Source: DATMNI01 sp035570275 (GTDB lineage: Bacteria > Acidobacteriota > Terriglobia > Bryobacterales > Bryobacteraceae). From it: a stretch of DNA of 40,838 bases. Below the pieces are notes generated by a model. It searched no databases. It saw only the letters and a list, made by a program, of their open reading frames with translations, and was not told the origin of the DNA. A program made the position numbers and the translations under genes. Below, in pieces: positions 15,790 to 22,095 of this stretch. The first letter of the stretch is position 1; each line of letters opens with the position of its first letter. Location: NCBI GenBank assembly GCA_035570275.1, contig DATMNI010000385.1, positions 1 to 40,838 on the forward strand, given 5' to 3'.

Positions 15790-18228
15790 CTATTCGTGGC
15801 GCAGCGCCGTCAACGGATCGATGCGGGTGGCTCGCAGCGCCGGGATGCACGCGGCCGCCAGCGCGACGGCAAGCAGAACCAGCGGCACCGCGGCAAATGT
15901 CAGCGGGTCCCACGATTTCACACGGAATAACTCAGCACTCAACAGGCGCGTCAGCCCGAACGACGCCGCGATGCCTGCGCCAACCCCGGCCATTGTCATG
16001 CGCAAGGCTTGCCGCAGTACCAGACTCAGGGTGTCGCGGCGGTTAGCGCCCAGGGCGGCGCGAATGCCGATCTCATGGGTGCGCTGCTCCACGCTGTACG
16101 ACATCACGCCGTAGATCCCCACCGCCGCCAGCAGCAGCGCCATGGCCGCAAACAAACCCAGCAGCAGCAGATTGAAATTCTGCCGCGCTGTCGAGTCCAG
16201 GCTGGCCCGCTCCATGGTTCGCACCTTGGCCGCCGGCAGTTGATTGGCGGCCATCAACGCTTGCTGCACTGGCAGGCTGACGCTGAAAGGCGGGACACCC
16301 GGCCGCGTGCGAATCAGGATGGCGCCGGGCTCGTACCCGTTCAAGAGCGCCATGTCGGCATCGGGAATTTGCGATGGCGCCTGGTACATGACGGGTTGAA
16401 AATCGAAATTCAGCCGCTCGCGGACATCGCCCACCACGCCGACAATCTCCGTGACTCCCACCTGGTAAGCCGGACCCAGGCCGCGGCCGATGAAAATGGT
16501 CTGGCCAACGGCATTCGCGCCCGGCCAGAACTTACGGGCCATGGCCTGGCTGACCACCACGGTTCGGCCCGGTTCCTGGTCATGCAAGAACCTGCCAGCA
16601 AGCAGGGGAATTTGCAAAACGTCAAAATAGTGCGCCGATACAAAGCGCCACTGGACATCGCCGGTGAATCTGCCGTCGGCCGGTGGTACGCGCCCCGGAA
16701 TGTCGAAAATCATGTCCATGCGGCCCCAGAGTGGCAGGGCACTGGCCAGGGCGGCGGCTTCCACGCCGGGTAGGCGCTCCGCACGCCCGGTGAATTGGCG
16801 GGCCAGGCGGTCCACGGTATCTGACTTGGAATAGCCGGGACCAGCCAGCGAGACTTCCATAGTAAGAAGGTTGTGCGGGTTGAAACCCAGGTTGACGCTG
16901 TGCATGGCGGCAAAGCTGCGGATCAACAACAGGGCGCCGCACAAAAGGACCACTGCGATGGCCATTTCAGCGGCCACCAGGACGCCGCGAACTCGGTTCT
17001 GTTTCCGGCCCGAGCCCGTGCGGCCGCCCGACTCATTGAGCGCTGCCGATAGCTCTGTGCGCGCAAGCTGGAAAGCGGGAACCAGGCCGAACAGGGCTCC
17101 GGTCAGCAGCGCCATCAGGAACGTAAACCCGGCCACTCTTGCATCGAGCGCCGGAATGGCCGCTATTTCCGGAAGGCGGGGCAGGTCGCCAGGCGTGACA
17201 GTCAGCAGCGCCCGCACCGCCCATGATCCAAGCGCCAGGCCGGCCGCCCCGCCGGCCAGCGCCAACAGCAAGCTCTCGGTGAGCAGTTGCCGCACCAGGC
17301 GTCCGCGCCCGGCGCCCAAGGCCGCGCGGATCGCAATCTCCTTCTGGCGCGCGGCAGCCCTGGCTAGCAACAGATTGGCTACGTTGGCGCAGGCGATGAG
17401 CAGCACCAGCCCGACCGCGCCCAGCAGAATCAGCAGCGCCGGCCGGATGTCGCCCGTGATTTGACGCAGCATGAAGACGGCCCGAGTCCTGGGTTCGATT
17501 CGAAACCGCTCCGAATGCGTTTCCACGTAGCGCTTGTCAATCGCAGCCAACTGCGCATTGACCTCCGTGAGCGTGGTCCTGTTGGGAAGTCGCCCGGAAA
17601 CGCTCAGGATGTTCGCCAGATTGGTGCTGTTCGAATCGGCTTGAAGCGGTATCCAGACGTCAGCGGGTGGGTAAGGCCGAAAGCCTGGCGAGAGAACGCC
17701 GACGATGACCAAAGGCGCGCCCCCGAGCGCGATGGTCTTACCCAGAATTGACGGATCGGCGCCAAACCGGCGCTGCCACAGGCCGTAACTCAGCACCATG
17801 ACCCGGACGCCGCCCGGAACATCCTCCGCCGCCGTGAAAGTTCGACCCAGGAGCGGACGCGCCCCGAAGAGCCGGAAATAGTTTCGCGAGGCGGTGGTGG
17901 TTTCTACCAGTTCCGGCCTGTCACCGCCGTTCAGATTCATGCTGGCGCCCGCATGGTAAGCCGTCAGATCCTCCAAGCCAGGACTGTTTTGGATCCAGTA
18001 GGTGAACAGCGGTTCGGAAACATTTCCACCCCCGGGGCGGCCCACATTCACGATGCGCTCCGAATTCGGATAGGGCAGAGGCTGAAAGATCACCGTGTCG
18101 ATGACCGTAAAGATGGCCGTGTTGGCTCCAATGCCCAGCGCCAGCGCGGCCACGGCAGTAATGGTGAAGCTGGGACTTTGGCGCAGCATGCGCAGCCCGT
18201 GTTTGAGATCGCTCAGGAAGGATTCCAT
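15790..18228 (-). CDS. ADOP-type ABC permease (MacB/FtsX-like, duplicated)
   Basis: This 812-residue protein is an 'acidobacterial duplicated orphan permease': two MacB-periplasmic-core plus FtsX units in one chain, with no ATPase gene beside it. Unit 1 starts DLKHGLRMLRQSPSFTITAV followed by ALGIGANTAIFTVIDTV, the hallmark first helix. The first FtsX region contains ACANVANLLLARAAARQKEI and IRAALGAGRGRLVRQLL. Unit 2 ends with YGVMSYSVEQRTHEIGIRAA and PALRATRIDPLTALRHE. Such proteins are thought to act in mechanotransmission or export of peptides or metabolites with an unlinked ATPase; the substrate is unknown. A copy of the sensor-kinase 3' end lies 17 bases ahead of its start, suggesting an original kinase-permease operon. 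Confidence 0.9.
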   Translation of the reverse strand: MESFLSDLKHGLRMLRQSPSFTITAVAALALGIGANTAIFTVIDTVIFQPLPYPNSERIVNVGRPGGGNVSEPLFTYWIQNSPGLEDLTAYHAGASMNLNGGDRPELVETTTASRNYFRLFGARPLLGRTFTAAEDVPGGVRVMVLSYGLWQRRFGADPSILGKTIALGGAPLVIVGVLSPGFRPYPPADVWIPLQADSNSTNLANILSVSGRLPNRTTLTEVNAQLAAIDKRYVETHSERFRIEPRTRAVFMLRQITGDIRPALLILLGAVGLVLLIACANVANLLLARAAARQKEIAIRAALGAGRGRLVRQLLTESLLLALAGGAAGLALGSWAVRALLTVTPGDLPRLPEIAAIPALDARVAGFTFLMALLTGALFGLVPAFQLARTELSAALNESGGRTGSGRKQNRVRGVLVAAEMAIAVVLLCGALLLIRSFAAMHSVNLGFNPHNLLTMEVSLAGPGYSKSDTVDRLARQFTGRAERLPGVEAAALASALPLWGRMDMIFDIPGRVPPADGRFTGDVQWRFVSAHYFDVLQIPLLAGRFLHDQEPGRTVVVSQAMARKFWPGANAVGQTIFIGRGLGPAYQVGVTEIVGVVGDVRERLNFDFQPVMYQAPSQIPDADMALLNGYEPGAILIRTRPGVPPFSVSLPVQQALMAANQLPAAKVRTMERASLDSTARQNFNLLLLGLFAAMALLLAAVGIYGVMSYSVEQRTHEIGIRAALGANRRDTLSLVLRQALRMTMAGVGAGIAASFGLTRLLSAELFRVKSWDPLTFAAVPLVLLAVALAAACIPALRATRIDPLTALRHE

Positions 18229-18245
18229 TTGGATTGGGACTCCTT

Positions 18246-18352
18246 CTACCGCGGCAGCGTTACCGTAAATGCGCTGCCGGCGCCGTTGCGGCTGCTCAAC
18301 TCCACGGCGCCGTCGTGCGATTCCGCGATCCCCTTGACGATGGCGAGCAGAC
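18246..18352 (-). repeat. Sensor-kinase 3'-end repeat, copy 1
   Basis: This segment matches the last ~33 codons plus stop of the kinase gene at 19897-19998. Over the shared ~102 bases it differs at two positions (one changes Trp of AIVKWIAESHDGAVEL to Gly). It shares a few further bases (GCGAGCAGAC) with copy 2 but not with the kinase. It still encodes the kinase stop codon at its edge and lies 17 bases upstream of the ADOP start codon, in the same orientation. Confidence 0.95.
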
Positions 18353-18371
18353 TCGAAGTCCCGTGCCCCCT

Positions 18372-18710
18372 TCAGTGTTTCCCGTTCCCGCCGCGTTCCA
18401 GAAACGCCTTCAACATGTCCTCCAACTCCTGATGGCGCTTGGCCGCCTCCTCATGGCGCTTGGCCGCATCCGCCGCCATTTCCTGCCGGCGCTTGCGTTC
18501 GTTGCGGGTTTCCTGGATGCTCAGGCGGATGGCCCTTCCGAGTTCCCGCCGGATCTCCGCGATCTCGCGGTCGTGCCGTTCCGCGAATTCGAGGAGTCTT
18601 TCGTCGAGGCGCAGAAAGCGCTCTTCGGATTCCTCCGCCGCATGAGTTTGCATGCCGGCCATCAGTTCCACGGTGTGGGTCAGGGCTTCAAGCCGTTCGT
18701 CGAGCGTCAT
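18372..18710 (-). CDS. Small coiled-coil protein, function unknown
   Basis: The 112-residue product is hydrophilic and rich in Glu, Arg and Lys. It is probably one long helix or coiled coil throughout (LDERLEALTHTVELMAGMQT, LDERLLEFAERHDREIAEIR), with a heptad-like repeat AAKRHEEAAKRHQELEDMLK near the C-terminus. It has no signal peptide or membrane segment and no catalytic motif. Codon use looks normal for the region, supporting a real gene. It is enclosed by direct repeats of the kinase 3' end (copies 1 and 2), as if it were the cargo of an inserted unit. Similar short coiled-coil genes are common in acidobacterial genomes; I do not know a function. Confidence 0.7.
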   Translation of the reverse strand: MTLDERLEALTHTVELMAGMQTHAAEESEERFLRLDERLLEFAERHDREIAEIRRELGRAIRLSIQETRNERKRRQEMAADAAKRHEEAAKRHQELEDMLKAFLERGGNGKH

Positions 18711-18811
18711 AGGTTTCCTCAGCCGTTCTGAACCGCGTTATATCTCCCCTTTTCCAGTCTAGTCTAGCCGATCTTCCCAAGGAGGCGCTAGCCGGCCGAA
18801 CTGAAACGACC

Positions 18812-18918
18812 CTACCGCGGCAGCTTTACCGTAAATGCGCTGCCGGCGCCGTTGCGGCTGCTCAACTCCACGGCGCCGTCGTGCGATTCCGCGATCCACT
18901 TGACGATGGCGAGCAGAC
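18812..18918 (-). repeat. Sensor-kinase 3'-end repeat, copy 2
   Basis: A second extra copy of the kinase 3' end, in the same orientation, starting at the stop-codon complement CTA. It has two differences from copy 1 over 107 bases and two from the intact kinase over about 102 (one changes the fourth-last codon from Thr to Lys). It ends at the same GAGCAGAC as copy 1. It lies between the small coiled-coil gene and the helicase-related remnant. Confidence 0.95.
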
Positions 18919-18992
18919 ACGCCGGCCAGGTTTGATTTCAGATACAATCATACTTGTTTAGATCGGGAGGGGACGCGTGAATCGCTCCCACC

Positions 18993-19158
18993 ATGCCGCG
19001 GATTTTCGACAACATCGACCAGCAGCTTTTGCCTACCCTCAAAACCACCCTGCGCGTCTCGCATCGGGCGGATTTCTGCGTTGGGTACTTCAACCTTCGT
19101 GGATGACGGCAGCTTGACGAGCATATCGAGCAGTGGGCCGGTGGAGATGGCGAGTGTT
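18993..19158 (+). pseudogene. N-terminus of a helicase-related protein, nonsense-mutated
   Basis: From ATG 18993 the frame reads MPRIFDNIDQQLLPTLKTTL and SHRADFCVGYFNLRG, then TGA at 19104-19106, then on in the same frame RQLDEHIEQWAGGDGECC. This matches the start of a family of large helicase-related proteins with an N-terminal phospholipase-D-like region (RADFCVGYFNLRGW...), where the stop occupies the place of a Trp (TGG to TGA). Homology ends at about 19158, exactly where a REP-type hairpin begins. Everything downstream of the first ~55 residues is lost. It faces the opposite way from its neighbours. The match is from memory of the family, not a search. Confidence 0.6.
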
Positions 19159-19182
19159 GCAGATTGACAATCTGCCCCACAA
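19159..19182. repeat. Single REP-type hairpin
   Basis: GCAGATT-GAC-AATCTGC followed by CCCACAA: a perfect 7-base stem with a 3-base loop and the same flank as the hairpins at 23828-23975. Relative to those, one stem pair has changed G-C to A-T on both sides, so pairing is preserved. It sits at the breakpoint of the helicase-related remnant. Confidence 0.75.
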
Positions 19183-19227
19183 CTCGGATGTTTCGGCTGC
19201 CTTGACGATGGCCAGCCCAAGGCGTGC

Positions 19228-19536
19228 CTATGCCGCGCTGTCGGATCGAACTACCGACACTCTCACTCGATAACCAAGCGAGGCAAGGATGCGGATCAGA
19301 AGGTCGCTCGATACGTGTTCGAGATCGTCGTTCAAGATTGCAGTCACTCGGGTCCGCGAAGTGCCCGCCCGCCTGGCAATCTCAGCGTGCGTGATCTCTT
19401 GCCGGCGCACGATCGCTTTCAGGCGTTTGAGCAGCACGTGCTGAACTTGCCACTCCTTGGCGGCGACGGCGGGGAGCCCCAGAGCCCCGGCCAATTCTTC
19501 TGGCGTAGTGGCGACGATCGGTTTGATTCTATGCAT
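19228..19536 (-). CDS. higA: HigA-like antitoxin (XRE helix-turn-helix)
   Basis: The 102-residue DNA-binding antitoxin carries a helix-turn-helix in residues 42-85 (ITHAEIARRAGTSRTRVTAI, then SSDLLIRILASLGYRV), the layout of HigA-type antitoxins. Its start overlaps the toxin gene by eight bases, so the pair is translationally coupled, with the toxin first as in higBA loci. It would bind and neutralise the toxin and repress the shared promoter upstream of the toxin gene. The module sits between the kinase gene and the second kinase-end repeat. Confidence 0.85.
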   Translation of the reverse strand: MHRIKPIVATTPEELAGALGLPAVAAKEWQVQHVLLKRLKAIVRRQEITHAEIARRAGTSRTRVTAILNDDLEHVSSDLLIRILASLGYRVRVSVVRSDSAA

Positions 19537-19855
19537 TGAGAAGTTCCTTCAAGCGTTTCCTGGCTAACTCAATTTCGAGAGGTGGCGTTTGCCTGGTCTT
19601 TTTGACGAAGGCGTGAAACACGAGAACGCCCTCCGGCGCCGCCGTGCAGTAGAAAACCCTGAAGATGCCATCCTCGCCCCTTACGCGGAGTTCCGATACC
19701 CCCGCAGCCACTTCCGGCATCGGCCGGGAGTTCGGCATTGCTATCGTCTCCCCCATCTGTAGCCGGAAAAGGCCCCTGCCCAGCCGAAACCGTGCTTCTT
19801 TCGGAAATTTGCGAATCGCATCCCGTGCCTTCGGATGAAGGATAATCGGCCGCAC
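19529..19855 (-). CDS. higB: HigB-like toxin (RelE superfamily, Gp49-like)
   Basis: The 108-residue protein is of the phage-derived Gp49-like/HigB group of RelE-fold mRNA interferases. Recognisable parts are the N-terminal DAIRKFPKEARFRLGRGLF, the core strand region VSELRVRGEDGIFRVFYC, and the conserved end VFHAFVKKTRQTPPLEIELA followed by RKRLKELL. Family members cut mRNA on the ribosome. It is first gene of the toxin-antitoxin pair; the stop of the kinase gene is 42 bases downstream of the toxin start on the other side of the promoter region, so the module has little room for its own promoter. Confidence 0.85.
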   Translation of the reverse strand: MRPIILHPKARDAIRKFPKEARFRLGRGLFRLQMGETIAMPNSRPMPEVAAGVSELRVRGEDGIFRVFYCTAAPEGVLVFHAFVKKTRQTPPLEIELARKRLKELLNA

Positions 19856-19896
19856 TGTATCACTGTATCAAATGTGAGACGTCGAAGACCTCGCAC

Positions 19897-19998
19897 CTAC
19901 CGCGGCAGCGTTACCGTAAATGCGCTGCCGGCGCCGTTGCGGCTGCTCAACTCCACGGCGCCGTCGTGCGATTCCGCGATCCACTTGACGATCGCGAG
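19897..19998 (-). repeat. Sensor-kinase 3'-end repeat, copy within the intact gene
   Basis: The part of the intact kinase gene, from the Leu of the G2 box (residue ~434) to the stop codon, that also appears at 18246-18352 and 18812-18918. All three copies begin at the complement of the stop codon (CTA); the flanking bases outside differ. Confidence 0.95.
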
Positions 19999-21297
19999 GC
20001 CCAGGCCGAAGCCGCCGTCCTGCCGGGAACGGGCTTTGTCGGCACGGTAGAAGCGCTCGAAAATATGCGGGGCAGCCTCATCCGGAATCCCGATCCCCGT
20101 GTCGGCAACACGGATGCGGACCCGATCGCCGTCGGATTCAAGCGCCGCCTCCACGCTGCCGCCGGGCGGGGTGTAGCGGATGGCATTATCGAGCAGGTTC
20201 ATGACGAGCCGGCGGAGCAGTTCCTCGTCGCCGCGAAACTGCAGGTCGGCCCCGGGACGGCACTCGACGGTGAGGTTGCGGGCGCCGGCCAGCGCCTGCA
20301 CCGTGCGGCAGCAATCGGCCAGCAGGTCGTTCAGATAAAAATCCCGCACCTGCAATTTCACGTGGCCGGCATCGGCGCGGGCCAGATTGAGCAGGTCGTC
20401 CACCAGGCGCGAGAGGCGGCGCGATTCGTCGAGCACGATGGCCAGCGACTGCTTGTATTCGGCGGGGCTTCGGTCTTTGGAAAGCGCGACATCGGCCTCG
20501 CCGCGTATCACGGAAATGGGCGTCCGGAGCTCATGGGAAGCGTCGGCCACGAACCGGCGCATGCTTTCGAACGACTGGTCCAGGCGCGACAGCAGTTCGT
20601 TGAAAGCCACCACCAGCGCCGCCAGTTCCTCCGCCGGTTCGCCAATATCAAGCCGCGTTTCCAGGTTGTGGCCGGTAATCGTCTTCGCCTGCGCCGCCAT
20701 GGAGGCGAGGGGAGCCAGACTGCGGGTGGAGAGCACGTAGCCGCCCACCCCCGCCAGCGCCAGGATAAGCGGCAGCGAGATGAAGAGGGCTCGCCGGACC
20801 ACGGCCAGCGCGTCCGCAACCGAATCCAAAGACTCCGCGGCCAACAGCAGGCAGGGCCGCCCGTTCACCGCCAGGCGGTGGCCGGCGACGTGAGTGCCGT
20901 GGAGGCCTACCCGCGGGAGGGCGCCCAGGAAATCGGCGGAATCGCCGGCCATCACGGCATCGAATTCGGCGGGCGTCAGCGGTGTAGTGGATGCCAGTGT
21001 CCGGCCCCCGGAGAAGATGGCAACCAGGCCGGCGTGCAGCCGCATATTGGTGACGGCCTCATGCGCGGCCACGGGCACGTCGCCCTTCATTTCGTCCAAC
21101 TCATCCTGGAAGAGACTGGTCAGCGTGTTGAGTTCCGCCGCCAGGGTTTCATCCAGGCGGGCTACCAGTGTCTTGGAGAGGAGGCCATAAAGGAACAGGC
21201 TGAAGCCCACGAACAGCAACGCAACACAGGCCAGGTAGAGAGCGGTGAGACGGAGGCGCAGGCTTCCGGACATTTTGCGCATCGTGGTTCTAAACAT
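19897..21297 (-). CDS. Membrane sensor histidine kinase (CusS/QseC-like)
   Basis: The 466-residue inner-membrane kinase has TM1 at about residues 18-40, a periplasmic sensor of about 130 residues (41-168), TM2 at 170-190, and HAMP (SLAPLASMAAQAKTITGHNL). The H box is FVADASHELRTPISVI with phospho-acceptor His255. The catalytic domain shows the N box LVMNLLDNAIRYTPPGG, G1 DTGIGIPDEA, the F box IFERFYRAD, and G2 GFGLGLAIVKWI. All catalytic motifs are intact. It overlaps the response-regulator gene by eight bases. Its last ~33 codons are repeated twice downstream. By position the original target may be the ADOP permease; the stimulus is unknown. Confidence 0.93.
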   Translation of the reverse strand: MFRTTMRKMSGSLRLRLTALYLACVALLFVGFSLFLYGLLSKTLVARLDETLAAELNTLTSLFQDELDEMKGDVPVAAHEAVTNMRLHAGLVAIFSGGRTLASTTPLTPAEFDAVMAGDSADFLGALPRVGLHGTHVAGHRLAVNGRPCLLLAAESLDSVADALAVVRRALFISLPLILALAGVGGYVLSTRSLAPLASMAAQAKTITGHNLETRLDIGEPAEELAALVVAFNELLSRLDQSFESMRRFVADASHELRTPISVIRGEADVALSKDRSPAEYKQSLAIVLDESRRLSRLVDDLLNLARADAGHVKLQVRDFYLNDLLADCCRTVQALAGARNLTVECRPGADLQFRGDEELLRRLVMNLLDNAIRYTPPGGSVEAALESDGDRVRIRVADTGIGIPDEAAPHIFERFYRADKARSRQDGGFGLGLAIVKWIAESHDGAVELSSRNGAGSAFTVTLPR

Positions 21298-21988
21298 CGG
21301 CCGCTCCCGGGGCCGCGCTGAGCATGTAGCCTTCGCCGCGGCGGGTGTGGATCAGGCGGCGGGCGTAGCCGGTATCGAGCTTGTCGCGCAGCCGTTTGAT
21401 GTAGACATCGATGACGTTTGAGAAGGGGTCGAACGATTCGTCCCAGACATGTTGGGCGATCTGTTCGCGGCCCACCACGCGGCCCTGGTTGAGCACCATG
21501 TATTCGAGCAGCGCGTACTCTTTGGCCGTCAGGCTAATGTCGTTGCCGGCGCGGGTGACGCTGTGGCCGCCGGTGTCCAGGATGAGATCGGCCACGTGCA
21601 CCACGCGCGGCCTTAGACCCACGGCGCGGCGCAGCAGGGCGCGCAGGCGGGCCAACAGTTCCTTGAAGTCGAAGGGCTTGGCCAGGTAATCGTCCGCGCC
21701 CGAATCCAGGCCGGCCACGCGGTCATCCACGGAATCGCGGGCGGTGAGCATCAGGATGGGGGCGCGGAAGCCGCTGGCGCGCAGTTCGCGGCAAACTTCG
21801 TAGCCGTCTTTGACGGGCAGCAGGACATCGAGAATAACGATGTCGTACTCGTTGACCGAAGCCTGGTAGAGGGCTTGTTCGCCATCGATGGCGATATCGA
21901 CGGCGTATGTTTGCTCGCGCAGCCCTCGGGCGATGAATCCGGCGACGCGCGATTCGTCTTCCACCAACAAGACTCTCACGAATCCCAT
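21290..21988 (-). CDS. OmpR/PhoB-family response regulator
   Basis: The 232-residue two-component regulator has a receiver domain with the acidic pocket VEDE (Glu10, Asp11), phospho-acceptor Asp54 (DIVILDVLLP), Thr82 and Lys104 (YLAKPFDF). A winged-helix DNA-binding domain follows (about 130-225), ending VIDVYIKRLRDKLD and RRGEGYML, as in CusR-like regulators. It is first gene of the regulator-kinase pair. A 95-base imperfect inverted repeat lies just upstream of its start and may affect its mRNA leader. Phosphorylation by the adjacent kinase is inferred from the overlap. Confidence 0.93.
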   Translation of the reverse strand: MGFVRVLLVEDESRVAGFIARGLREQTYAVDIAIDGEQALYQASVNEYDIVILDVLLPVKDGYEVCRELRASGFRAPILMLTARDSVDDRVAGLDSGADDYLAKPFDFKELLARLRALLRRAVGLRPRVVHVADLILDTGGHSVTRAGNDISLTAKEYALLEYMVLNQGRVVGREQIAQHVWDESFDPFSNVIDVYIKRLRDKLDTGYARRLIHTRRGEGYMLSAAPGAADV

Positions 21989-21998
21989 TGTGCGTGAT

Positions 21999-22093
21999 GC
22001 CAGTGGCCGGTGGCTAGTGGCCGGTGGCCGGTGAAAGGACTCCGGGGCCGCTGCTTTTCACTGGCCACTGGCCACTGGCCACAGGCCACCGGC
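21999..22093. repeat. Imperfect inverted repeat built of GTGGCC words
   Basis: Arm 1 (21999-22036) and arm 2 (22056-22093) pair at 33 of 38 positions around a 19-base loop. Each arm is itself a tandem of seven-base AGTGGCC/GGTGGCC words. It fills the gap between the end of the gamma-glutamyltransferase gene and the start of the response-regulator gene, both on the minus strand. It could form a large hairpin stopping readthrough, or be an intergenic repeat family. No T-run follows, so it is not called a Rho-independent terminator. Confidence 0.75.
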
Positions 22094-22095
22094 AT

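Noticed and set aside
18938..19220. Two overlapping minus-strand open frames of 80-90 codons
   Set aside because: They are the reverse of the helicase-related remnant and the REP hairpin; their protein composition is not convincing.
18229..19998. Kinase-end repeats as an insertion sequence
   Set aside because: No transposase or terminal inverted repeats are present; the repeats are direct and encode the kinase C-terminus.
19966..21321. 451-codon plus-strand frame across the sensor kinase
   Set aside because: It is an antisense shadow of a kinase with all catalytic boxes; its composition is typical of reverse-complement GC-rich code.
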